A DNA stretch of 64,000 nucleotides from the NCBI GenBank assembly GCA_004026145.2, contig CP034993.1, positions 6,359,566 through 6,423,565 of the forward strand, in the 5' to 3' direction. The DNA is from Takifugu bimaculatus (lineage: Eukaryota; Chordata; Actinopteri; Tetraodontiformes; Tetraodontidae). Below the pieces are notes generated by a model. The model was not told where the DNA came from, ran no database searches, and saw only the letters and a program-made list of their open reading frames with translations. The position numbers were made by a program, and so were the translations under genes. Shown piece by piece: positions 11,930 through 23,399 of the stretch; the stretch's first letter is position 1; the number at the start of each line of letters is the position of its first letter.

Positions 11930-12548
11930 AGAGAGAAATGGCTGTGAGCCTGTTTGGGTTAAAACCATTTCCCTCTCTTGCTGGTTGTACTAGACAGAAA
12001 ACCTGATGCAGTCTCAGTCATCCAGGTCATGGTATTATAAAGTTGTTCTAGGTGCACTCAGCATAACGTCTGCCCTTCTGGGCCCTGTTACAGGACAAAA
12101 CTGAGTTTATAGTCATTTGTTTCCACAAACCTTACCCTGACTCTGTTTGATAGCTTCATTAAATCAGCAGAGTGGAGCTGCCATCAATGGAGGAACTCTG
12201 CACTGCAGGAACAAGTCCAGATGGAGCGAAACAGACAACCCTCACCAGCCCTGTAGCCAGACTGTCTGGTCCAGGGGGCAAGGCAGGCATCGGGCCCACA
12301 CAACCAGAATCGGGAACAGTTTTATTCCACAGGCTGGAAGACTGTTGACCTCTCTGACCAAACAAGGAAAACTCCACTTCTACAGCTGCACATTACTTGA
12401 TGCATGTTTATATGGTTATATTTTGATTGACTTTTGACACCCGAATCATTTCATTGTTAGTACTTGCTGCTGTAATTATTGTGTCAGCAATAAAATCTTC
12501 TATGTTAAATTCCTGGTCCGTTAGTCAAATTTTCACACAGTCGGAAAG

Positions 12549-12672
12549 CCAATCAGACGTCAGTGTGTGCTGCGTTGCCCCGGTGATGCATTTTCATCCT
12601 CGTTGAGCCCACCCACACTCGGAGACCTTGATGCTGATTGGCTGACAGAAGTTGTCGTTTTTCCGTGATTGG
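12549..12672 (+). promoter_or_regulatory. pde6d: pde6d promoter region with three CCAAT boxes
   Basis: CCAAT occurs at 12549-12553 and inverted CCAAT (ATTGG) at 12637-12641 and 12668-12672, within 360 bases upstream of the pde6d ATG. An ACGTCA half-CRE follows the first box. No TATA box is obvious. The start site cannot be fixed from sequence. Confidence 0.5.
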
Positions 12673-12909
12673 CTAAAATATCCTTCAATTAGTTACCGGG
12701 TTATATTTAGTTGATTGTATTATCGGATCAGGCTTAACCTGTAGTCCAACAAGATATAGTTAGGTACGTATAGTTTGTTCTTTTTCAGCAGCCTTTAGCT
12801 GGTACTTCCATGCCTATATCAAGCTTATAGCGAACCGTAACGGCAGAAGTTTGGTTATCTCAGCAGATCGAGGGTTTTCTACAGGGGACGTAAAAAGAGG
12901 ATTTGTGAA

Positions 12910-15411
12910 ATGTCTTCAGACGAAGACAGAGCCAAGGAAATACTGAAAGGCTTCAAACTGTATCCTTTTACTGTTGCGCGCAGAGATGTTGCTGTTCGAG
13001 AGTGCTGAGGAACATTAGCAACATTAGCAGCCACAGCTTGGTATTGCGGTGGAGTACAGCTAGCTAATGCTAACCCCTCACTTTAAGGTGTCATTTTGTC
13101 CCTGAAGCCACAGAATTGTTAAATGTCCACAATGCGGAGACGACAGACGATCCTCCCGCAGTTGGAGCCTCGCTAACGGCTTCATGTGCTGAACGAGTGG
13201 CCTCTTTATCAGCTTAAAGCGTCAGGCTAAATGGATAGTGCGATTCCTAAAGTAGTCGGAACGTTACAAGGTGAGGCTGAGGTAGATTCAGAGCTGATCT
13301 GTGGCGATATTAGGGACCGAAACTAGGAAACAAACCTGGATCTTCTGCCATTTGGGCCACTAACAGATGCCAGCCGGATCAGCCCCGAAACTCTTGGTTG
13401 CTACACGTATTTCTAAAGACTTGACAGACTTGAAGCCCAGTTCAGGTGATTGGACAAATCAATTACATTAAAATGATGGAGGCTGAGGATGTGCCTCTGA
13501 AAAGCTCAGGCTTACAGGAGACTGGTGCAAATAATGCTCTTAAAATGATATTTAGGCTAAACATTGACAGCAGCTTTCCTCTGGAGGCTCATTAATGTGG
13601 ATGTGTGCCTTCTGACATATTTCTGCAGGCACCCTGGTGGTTTGCACATCCACGCGCAAGCAGCCAGGAGACGAGGTGTTTTTGACTTGAATCCACACTA
13701 ACTTTCCTTTTACTGAGGAAGGAAGTCAGAAATACTGAACGAAAATGGCACCGGTGCCAAGTGTGACTGTGAGTTGGGCTTTTTCAGCTCTCTGTGTTCA
13801 ACAAACTCCAGAACAAAGATGTTTATGTAATGTTCTAAAGATTTTGCATGGCTCTGGATCATTTGTGGAACGTGCTGAGAGGATCAGGCTGATGTTAATT
13901 CCGGACATGCCACCTGGTTGAGGTTAAACATCCAGTAAAGTGACGGCTCGTCATCGTGGCACGTTATTAGTTATCAAAGGAACATTCCACCCAAAGTTGA
14001 TGTGACTGAAGCAGGAAACATGGGGGATGAAGGTTTGAATGCTCTGGTGTGGTCCCAGTCTGCACTGGTTGGTATCTGTCAAAGAAGGTTGGTGACCCGA
14101 CTACAGGGTCATGGGGGGGCCAAGACTCATCAGTGCACGGGGGGGGGTAAGCCTGACCTGGGTGGTCTGGATGTTCTAATGCACAGGTTGCTGCATATGT
14201 AGCTCCAGACAAATCCGCTTCAGGAAAGGTTTGGGAAAAACAACCACTTTCCCAAATCTTACTCCAGTCCAGTGACGGTCAGCGCCATTTAGTGGCCCAG
14301 TATCGGGCAAGTGGTGATGCTGTCACACTGGATCGGTGCGGTTCCCTTCATTATAGAATAAGCAATAGCATTTTAATCCCGCTCTTTAGGACCTTCCTAA
14401 GATGGAAAAAGCTCCCGAACTACAATAGGAGCCACTGGAAATGTGTTGTGAGCGCAGCGGGGCGAGCGTGCAACAGCAGGTGTGGGGTCGAATGTGCGTG
14501 ACACTAAGGACTATCTGAGGGTGACAGGATGCTGCCAGGAGATCTGCCGACTCGTGGCTGCACGCCTGCCTCTGATACCACCACATTGCTAAGGACCCTT
14601 GGAGGTGATTCCTTTCCTGGATCCTCCACTTGCCCTTCAGCTAGACGAGCTGGACCATGTCCAGCCTGTAAAAACGTAAATGCCCCGCTTGCATCCGTCA
14701 ACACCTTAACGCTGAATTCTAATGCTGGATTATTTTTCCAGTTCTCATCTCGTCAGCGTTTGTAAGGAGCAGAGCTTCCGCGGCTGTTGAGACAGCGAGC
14801 GCATGTGTGTGTGGGGTGGAGGAGTCGGTGACTGCCTCCTGTCTGCTTGCTGACAGTTGTATTGTCTTTTAATGGGGAGGAGGTCACAAACAGCTGACTG
14901 GCATGCTGCTGCAACAGCCAGCAGGCTGCACACCGAGTCCGGCTGTTGCTCCTCGTCCAACTGGGCCTGAATCTTTCTTTCCATACTCTGCTCTCCACAA
15001 ATTAGTTAAACCCATTCAGATTCCTTTAACCTGGCACAGGTCTGGATTTGGTTCTGGTGTATTAAATTATGGGAATTTTTACTTTCTGGATTTAAATGTG
15101 AACATGAAGAAGAGTTTTCTTCTTTAGACTTTGCAGTAGTAGTGTTCCTCTGTCCTTCACATAGAGGTTCAGTCCCCCCTTGCTGAAGGGTCCTCCTGGT
15201 CAGTGACAACTAGTCAACAGAGCAAAAATCAGTTGACTTGTTGAAAACATCAAGTTCAGTTGCAGCCATATTGAGAATCGAGGAGCCGAAGAGGGCTGAG
15301 AGTTGGAGCAGCTCCTAAACTCCAGCCAACAGCATCTAATCCTCTAAATGAGAAGAAGCTTTGCAGAATGCAGGAATTGGTCACGGCTTTAATGTCCTGT
15401 ACAGCTGGAGG

Positions 15412-15450
<39 letters not shown>

Positions 15451-18171
15451 CTTATTTATATAGCGTCTGTTACAATCAAAATTGTTTCTAGGCGCTTTCC
15501 AGAATCCCAGGGCCTAACCCACAACAAGCAACAGTGGCAAGGAAAAACTCCCTTTTAACAGGAAGAAACCTTGAGCAGGACCAGGGTCATGTAGGGGGAT
15601 CCTCCTGCTGATGGCCGGCTGGGTAGAGGGAGAGGGAGAGGGAGAGGGAGAGGGAGAGGAGAGGAGAGGAGAGGAGAGGAGAGGAGAGGAGAGGAGAGGA
15701 GAGGAGAGGAGAGGAGAGGAGAGGAGGCCATTACCATCACCCAACAGGGTGACAGGTCTTTCAGGATCAATTATTTTTAATGTTTTTATTTTTATTTTAA
15801 TTCTGTGTATACATGCTAATAATTAAGTGAAGCACCAACAAAATGCATGTTGATACATTAGAATTAATTGAAAAATGACTAAATATTCAGAAATTTCCTA
15901 TCTTGATTTTTAACCTAAAGGCATGAGGATGGACTGATGATGATGAAGGTGACAAATGATGCAGCCAATATTCACGTTACTTTTGCATTTGTCCGCATGG
16001 TTGGATCTTAACCTCTTTGTCAGAAACTGGATGAATCTCCGGGATGCAGAAACTGGTAAAGTGCTGTGGCAGGGGACCGAGGACCTCTCTGTTCCAGGAG
16101 TCGAACACGAAGGTACATGAGCCCTTCAGAACTCTGGCTCAGATCAAAGGTTCCCCAGAAGAAGTAACCAGGGGTCTGAGTCCCCAGAGTTACTGTACTA
16201 GAACCCTTGATTTATTTGCTGAAAGCAGCTGATATTTTTTGTTGTTTTTTCGCTCTTTAACCAAATCATCACCTGAAGTTAATCAGTAATTTTAGATCTA
16301 AATTGTTGTTGTTGGTTAACCCTGGAACCAAAAACGTAAGACGGTTTGAAGTGGGCTTTTAGGTGGAGGGTAGTAAACAGGCAGTTAAGAGGACGCCCCC
16401 TCATCTTGGAACACAACACCACAATGACGGTCACAACTGAGGGAGGGGGGGCTTGGTCCATTAGCTGCTACAGCTTTGGCCTCAGCATTAGCTACAGCAG
16501 TGTTAGCAGCTAAACTTCAGTCTGCATTCTTATCCACTCTTTCTTGCTATTATTTCAGCTCGGGTCCCCAAGAAGATCCTGAAATGCAAAGCCGTTTCCA
16601 GAGAACTGAACTTTTCCTCCTCTGAAAAATTAGAGAAGTTCAGACTGGAACAGAAAGTTTTCTTCAAAGGACAGTGTCTAGAAGGTAAGCGCTGAGTGGG
16701 GCCGGCCTCGCGCTGAGCGGCGACGTGCATGTACACCTATAAACAGAAGTATGAAGCAGGAGATTAGCAACGATATAATGATCTTCTCCGCCTCATATCC
16801 TACATGAGTGGATCTGGTAATGCTGCTCATGACAGCCCCATAATGCAGGAACACTGCTCCCCCGTATCCAAGCACCTTCTGATGGAGCTGGGCCAGTTTA
16901 GGCTGCAGTTGTGGTGGTTTGTTGGTTCAGAGAGCTTGTCTCCACCTGGTTAACACTGGTCATTTCCCATCTCTAGAGTGGTTCTTTGAGTTTGGCTTTG
17001 TTATCCCCAACTCCACCAACACGTGGCAGTCTCTGATAGAAGCGGCTCCAGAGTCCCAGATGATGCCCGCTAACGTTTTAACGTGAGTCCTCACTCTGAG
17101 CCTTTTCTATTCTCTTTCTCTCTCCACCTTTACTACATCTGTAAATTAGTGTGTTTCATTTGTTTTTTATGTTTGTTTTTTAAAATCCCCTGCATTTTTA
17201 AATTTTGGGTTCTAGAACCAAATGACAAAACGACTCGTTTTTCTGATGTTTTGCTTAATTGGCAAAGGATAAAGGGTTTTTGTCCAATTTTGATGACCGT
17301 GAAGTGAACTTTGACCCTCTTCTGGTCAAATCAGCAGCCTGCAGTGAAGGCACCGAAACGTCACCAGCGCTGTTCGGTTGTGTTGAAATAGTCTTTAAAT
17401 AAATGTGTAATTTTGGCTAATGCACTCAGACATTACCCACCTCATCATGAAAATGTAATTTTTCTGGATATTGAATTGAAACATTTTTAATTTGAGTGAG
17501 TATTACGTACGGCAAAAGCAAAAGTTGTTCATGTTATTGGACGTAGTCGTCGACCATGGATTCAATATCCAAACCAGATTCATGATGAGATGCTCATTTA
17601 GTAGTGTTTGACCCAGTAAAAGTACTTAATTCTAACTGTGGCATCTCTCAACATTACAAAGACATGGGTCTGACTCAGGGACTGAGGAAGATTTAAAAAA
17701 AAGGAAAAAGAAAAGACATTCAAATATCCAAAATGGAAGTTGGTTATTTGACTGTTTGTCTGGTAGAAACATTATTGCAGTGTCACATCTCTATTTAAAT
17801 TCTTATTCAATAAAATCAAACAGCCTGTTGATGTTTCAGCTCTGTTACTGTTGGCCACGATCATTCACACATTCCAAAAGGAAGAACAGCGGATTTGACT
17901 GCAGATGGAAATGGAGTTCCTCCGCCAGTTCCTCCGTGGTCAAACCTTCTGGCCTCGCTGTCCTGCTTTTCCTCCCCCTCAACAGCACAAACGTGGCCTG
18001 TTTTGCTGCTATCTGCTGCTGTCTTGTTTCATTTTTTGTGGCTGTTTGTGTTGATAAGGTTTTCTGAGTCTAACGCTGGTCTCTTTCAGTGGAAACGTGA
18101 TCATAGAGACCAAGTTCTACGATGACGATCTCCACGTCAGTACCTCCAGGGTTCGCCTTTTCTATGTCTGA
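12910..18171 (+). CDS. pde6d: PDE6-delta / prenyl-binding protein
   Basis: Five coding exons, 12910-12959, 16024-16112, 16559-16684, 16977-17082 and 18090-18171, give 150 residues, identical in length to mammalian PDE6D. Recognisable segments are MSSDEDRAKEILKGFKL (exon 1), NWMNLRDAETGKVLWQGTED (exon 2), RVPKKILKCKAVSRELNFSS (exon 3), EWFFEFGFVIPNSTNTWQSL (exon 4) and the C-terminus RVRLFYV (exon 5). The family has an immunoglobulin-like beta-sandwich with a hydrophobic pocket that extracts farnesylated and geranylgeranylated proteins from membranes. It delivers them to cilia and photoreceptor outer segments, with cargo released by ARL2/ARL3. Phase is continuous across all junctions and there are no breaks. 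Intron 1 begins GTATCCTTTT and has TCTTAAC 13 bases before the acceptor, which looks U12-type. It also holds an L2 tail and microsatellites. Confidence 0.97.
12960..16023 (+). other. pde6d: pde6d intron 1, probable U12-type (minor spliceosome) intron
   Basis: The donor GTATCCTTTT (12960-12969) matches the U12-type 5' splice consensus RTATCCTTT. TCTTAAC at 16006-16012 resembles the U12 branch-site consensus TCCTTAAC, and its A is 13 bases from exon 2, inside the narrow spacing used by the minor spliceosome. The acceptor is TTTGTCAG. The intron interrupts a codon after its second base. The donor is poor as a U2 site, but the reading frame demands it. Confidence 0.8.
15412..15725 (-). mobile_element. 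L2 3' end with AATC tail, in pde6d intron 1
   Basis: The plus strand starts with about nine AATC units, followed by the reverse complement of the L2 terminus ('ttatttatatagcgtctg', 'gtttctaggcgctttccag', 'ctgctgatggccggctggg'). A purine array follows, in which an AGAGGG hexamer run changes into an AGAGG pentamer run (about 15626-15725). It is antisense to pde6d. Confidence 0.9.
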
Positions 18172-20165
18172 CCTCCTGACCACTTACTACCTTCCTACGC
18201 GTGGACTTCCTGTCAACTTTTAGTTCTTGGTGACTTTGAGTCAACACTTGGGTTTGAAAGCCATCTGCAGCTTTGTATTTGGTCACCCTTCTTTTTTAAA
18301 CATGACAGATCCTTGTAGATGTGTGGAAGCGTCGAGACCATCGTTGCATCTTGTCCCTCAGAATCTTCTAAGCTTGATTTGACTCAGGAATAGAACTGGA
18401 TAGTTGCAACGCTGCTTAATGTGTGTTGCTGTTTTACACATCAGGTCCTGTCTGAAGCGCCGCGCTCATGTTTCAGGCCATTCCTTGTAGTTAGTGGCTT
18501 GTAAAAATCCTGTCTGTTATCAGTAGAATGAGGCTTTTCCAGGTGTTTGTCATTTTTAAATTTCCCCAAACTGTTGAAAGAGACGTCGAAGTTTACATTG
18601 ACTGTTTTTGTGGTCTCCCTTATTGAAACATGTCTTATTCTTTTCATGCACCACCATAAAAATTATGTCAAAGTAATGGTATCTTTACTGTACTCCAGGG
18701 GTGTGCGTTGCCGCATCATATCATCTGTCATACCATTTTGTATGAAAGCGTCCCCAACATTCAGCATGTTTAACTACAGGAAGCAGCAGCTTTTCTCAGC
18801 TGTGCAGTGGATGTTGAAGCAGGGACACACATGCAGCAGGAGCGTCTTCTGTCGTAGCTGTTCAGCGGGATTAAATGTGAAAAACGTCTTTAATGCTAAT
18901 ATCAGCTCATTTCTGCTGCTCTACTGGCACCACCACTTTTGTCATCTCCCAGTTTGCCCTGAGAAGGCAGAAACCATCGGAGCTGTTTGAAGACGGACCA
19001 CGTGTTGGTTACGGAGTGCAGGAATATGTGAAAACCGCTTTGATCTCCGACATCCGTCCTGTTTTCTGATTAAAGTCACAGAAGATTTCTGATCAGTTCT
19101 GCGTGAGTAGAAGCAGGCCGTGCTTTCGTGTCGCTATCCAGTCTATCCCAGCTGTAATGCAGCTCATTTTTATAACGGACTTCCCATCAAATTCTTTTCT
19201 TTTGTTGGTTTTTTAGCTGAGATGCTATGTAATATAGGAGTGTTTTTATTATGACAGTTGTGGATTAAAATCATCCAATGTTATTATAATATGGTGCTTT
19301 GTCTCTTTTATTTTTTTTTTTACAAACAAAAGCAGCGAACAGAGTGGCACAACAGACTCCTCACTGCTGAGGTGAGAAGTCTGACATTGAGGTGCACAGC
19401 TAATGCAGTGTCGTAACAGTCCTAAGAGGTGTGACGCATGATTAAGGAATCTGTGGAATGTTGGAATATTGGCCATGTCTGTGAATCCTCAGCTCCAGGA
19501 GTCTCTATAGAGATTCTATAATCTCTATAGGATTATAGAATCTCTCCATTTTCTCCAGGATTTTCTTTACATTTTTTGGTGGCACACTTTGATGAGAACG
19601 TCATCGTTTCCATCATCAGTTCCTGAACTATTTCTCTCAGTTCTGTTCCTGTTGGAGGTTCCTTGCTCAGACATGTCCTGAGTTACTGACTTATGATGAC
19701 CGATGAGGATTAACGCGTGCAGGGGAATCGTACCACCTACCAGGATCAGGACAAGATGATGAGTGCTTGGAGCTTTGATGTGAACAGTCCTTCATCGAAG
19801 CCTCGGCGGGACTGTGGAATACTGTCCAGGCCACCCCTGTGGTTCTGCTCAGGCTCAACCCTTCCTCATCAAATCATCACAACGACTGAATTTAAATGTC
19901 AGTAATATCGGCGTGAGCGTGAGCTTCTGCTGTACAGATGGATGACAGACATCATGATGTCACCAGAGCAGATGGTTCTTCAGATGACCACAGGTGAACG
20001 GATGAATCATCCGAAGGCCACAAAACAGCTACACATACTTCAAAAAAACCAAATTGATTTTTTTCTAAAGATTAGTCTAAAACAATTATTAGGCAGTTTT
20101 ATCCTTATTCTATTGTCTGATAGATGACACTCATATTTACAGGTGTTTTTATTCAAAACTTGAAC
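18172..20165. other. pde6d 3' UTR and downstream flank; no other gene seen
   Basis: No AATAAA stands out soon after the pde6d stop; ATTAAA near 19070 is a possible weak signal. The short open frames have no splice context or similarity. One small perfect hairpin lies at 19511-19543 (13-bp arms agattctataatc / gattatagaatct, 7-base loop). Confidence 0.4.
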
Positions 20166-20169
20166 TTAT

Positions 20170-22500
20170 TTCTTCTCTTCTTGCTTTCCTTCGGGGGTCG
20201 CCACAGCGAAACAGTGGCCTCCATATCACCCTATCTCTCATATCTCTAACAGTTCCTCATGTCTCTTTCACTACTACCTGTCTGAGGATACCAATACTTC
20301 ACCATCTCTCTCACCGTCTGACCTCTCATCTGGCCACGGTCTTGAACACCTTGAACACCAGCTTGCATGTACAAGCCTCTTCACCTCTTTTCCACTCTCT
20401 TCATTGCTCTGGACTGTTGACCTGAGGTAGCCTCAATCCCTCACCTTCTTTATCTCTTCTCCCTGTAACCTGACACTTCCAATTCGCTCCCTCTCATTCA
20501 CCCACATAGACTCCGTCTTCATTCATCTCTTTTCCAGGGCAAACCTCCACCCCTCTAGCTTCTCCACCTGTTCCCTGCTTTCACTTCAGATCACAATTTC
20601 ATCTCCCAACATCATAGTCCATGGAGATTCCTGTCTAACCTCGTCTGTCAGCCTGTCCATCACCATAATGAACAAGAAGGGGCTCAGAGCTGATCCCTGA
20701 TTCAGTCCCAACAACCAGCCTGAACTCCTCTGTCACACCTACAGCACACCTCACCACTGTCTTACAGTCCTGCAACAGGTCCTGCACCCCTCTACTAGCT
20801 TCTGTGCCACTCCAGACTTCCTCATACAACACCACAGTTCCTCTCTGGGCACCCTGTCATCAGCTTTCTGCAGCTCCACAACAGCAAATACTGCATCATT
20901 AGTACTCTTTTTGGCATGCAACCATATTGCTGTTCACAAGTGCTCACTTCTGCCCTTAGTCTAGCTTTAGTGACTCTTTCCCATTTCATTGTATGACCCA
21001 TCAGCTTTATTCTTCTGTATTTGCCACAACTCTGCACGTCTTCCCTTGGTCTTAAAATTGGCCACCAGTCCACTTCTCCTCCATTCCTCAGGCATCTTCT
21101 CAATATCTAAGATCCTGTTAAACAACCTAGTCAGAAACCCTATTGCTACCTCTCCTAGACACTTCCATACCTCCACAGGTATATCATCAGGTCCGAGTGC
21201 CTTTCCACTCTTCATCCTCTTCAATGCACTCCTCACTTCATCCTTATTAATCTTTGCTACTTTCTGGTCCATGACTGTCACCTCTTCTACCCTTCGTTCT
21301 TTTATTTTCCTCATTCATCAACTCTTCACAGCACTTTCACACATCGACTTTCACCTTACGCTGCATCTCCCTGTCTACACTCTTCAGTCCTCTCAGTGTC
21401 CCACTTATTTTTAGCTAACCCCTTTCTCTGCGTACACTCCTGCACCTCCTCATTCCACCACAAATTCTCCTTATCTACTTCCCTTCCAGATGACACACCA
21501 AGTACTCTGCTCCCTGTCTCCCTGATCACACTAGCTGTAGTTGCAGCACCTCCTGACCATCCAGAGCCTAACTCCTTCCTAAAAGTCATACAACACTTCC
21601 TTTTTCAGCTTCCACCATTTCATCCTCTGCTCTGCCTCTTCATTTTCCTTATTACCAGAGTCAACCTACACACCACCATCTTAGTCTGTCTACACTTTCA
21701 CACAACACTACTTTCCAGTTACTGATCTCCTTCAGATTACGCCATCTACACAAGATGTACCTGTGTACTCCTACCTCCGCTCTTATAGGTCACCCTCTGT
21801 TCCTGCCTCTTCTGGAAGACAGTATTCCCTACTGCCATTTCCATCCTTTTTGCAAAATCAACCATCCTCTGTCCCTCTGCATTCCTCTCCTGGACACCAC
21901 CTGCCCATCACCTCTTCATCACCTCTGTTTCCTGGACCAACATGTCCATTGAGTTCTGCACCAATGACAACTCTCTCCTTTCATCATGGTCCAACCAGAA
22001 TTTCTCCTTCTCCAGCTCACATCCTACTTGTGGAGCATACCCACTAACAACACTGAACATCACACCTTTGATTTCTAGTTTCAGACTCATCACTGACACT
22101 CTGACACTGACACTCTTTTTACCTCCAGGACATTCCTAAAAAAACTCCTCCTTCAAGATAACTCCTACTACATTTCTCTTCCTATCTATACCATGATAGA
22201 ACAACTTGAGCCCTCCTCCTAAACTTCTAGACTTGCTACTGTTCCACCTGGACACACAGTATGTCTACCTTCCTCCTCTGCATCATGTCAACCAACACTC
22301 CACCCTTTCCTGTCATAGTTCCAACATTCAAAGTCCCTACTCTCAGTCCTACACTCCTGGCGTTCCTCAACTCTCTCTTCCTACGGACACACCTTCCTCC
22401 TGTCCTTCTTAGACCAACAGTAGTCAAATTTGCCCTGGCATCCTGTAGGTGAACAGCACCGATGGCGGTCATTGTTAACCCGGGACAATAAGGCACTAGC
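20170..22500 (-). mobile_element. RTE-clade LINE, near full span, multiply frameshifted
   Basis: Read on the minus strand from 22500 down. The endonuclease start 'VGTLNVGTMTGKGGVLVDMM' is near 22345-22280, followed by 'VVSGYAPQVGCELEKEKFW' near 22050-21990. The RT entry 'RMKSGKALGPDDIPVEVW' is near 21215-21160 and 'MPEEWRRSGLVANFKTKGR' near 21100-21045. Then come 'EQQYGCMPKR' and 'VRCAVGVTEEF'. It ends near 20175 with 'gggtcgccacagcg' (plus strand), the usual RTE 3' end in fish. The frame changes several times, so it is inactive. Confidence 0.88.
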
Positions 22501-22509
22501 TTGTACCCC

Positions 22510-23280
22510 CCTTGCAGCTACTTTATCTTATTTATGTAAAGCTATTTTTCTTCATATTATTCAGACAACTTGTTTTTCGGATCTTTTTTTTACAATCTGC
22601 ATGGATGTAGTGAAATATAGTGAGTCTCACATTTACGTTAGAATGTCAGGTTTATTTATCAGCTGACGTCAATGAAAGATACCTTTGATGTAAAAATAAT
22701 TTTGATATTAACTCTGATGTAACCTGGACCTGCATATGCGATTGTCAACCCATAGAAGAAGAAACGGCATTTTCCAAAACTCCATGCTGCTCAGGGAGGG
22801 CAGTGCTCCTCAGTGATTGAGGCTTGAATAAAATGGAAAGTGCTGTGCAACAGTGTGTAATGTTGAAATTTCTGCACAATATGTTAAACTTGTCTTTGTA
22901 TTTCAAAGTCATGCTAAAGGAATGTCACTTATTTAAAAGAAAATTGGAGTTTTAAGAGTCATTTATTCTTTCATCGGCTCTTCACCACATTTTACAATGA
23001 ATGAGGTGCAGTGCATAAAAATATGAAATCACAAGCTGTCCCCTTGAAAGCTGATGTTTGGAAGGCTGCCCCTGTGGCCCATACCTGTTGCATTTCGGCT
23101 GCCTGTTGCATGCTACATCAAGATATATGATACATGTTGAACCCATGTAAAGGTGAGGAGGAACCCTGAAAGAGAACAGGACAAAAATGTACCTGGAAAG
23201 GACACACGTACCTGAAATGTCCACTAGAGGCCCCCACTTACATGGAATGTCCTCTACACAGAAGCCTAATACCAGGGAAC
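22510..23280. other. no feature recognised
   Basis: AT-rich spacer between the RTE and L2 elements. No exon, repeat or RNA gene was recognised. Confidence 0.35.
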
Positions 23281-23399
23281 TCAGCTTGAAACCACCTGAT
23301 AGTGATCAAAATTTCCTAATACTGTATCAAATATTGAGAGAGCAAGTCCAAGTTACTGAGGAAACTGATCCTGAGGCATTCGGTAGCCTCTTCAATCTA

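Noticed and set aside
15412..15450. Direct AATC repeats as a CRISPR-like array
   Set aside because: A 4-base tandem repeat without spacers, and it is the normal tail of an L2 element in a vertebrate genome.
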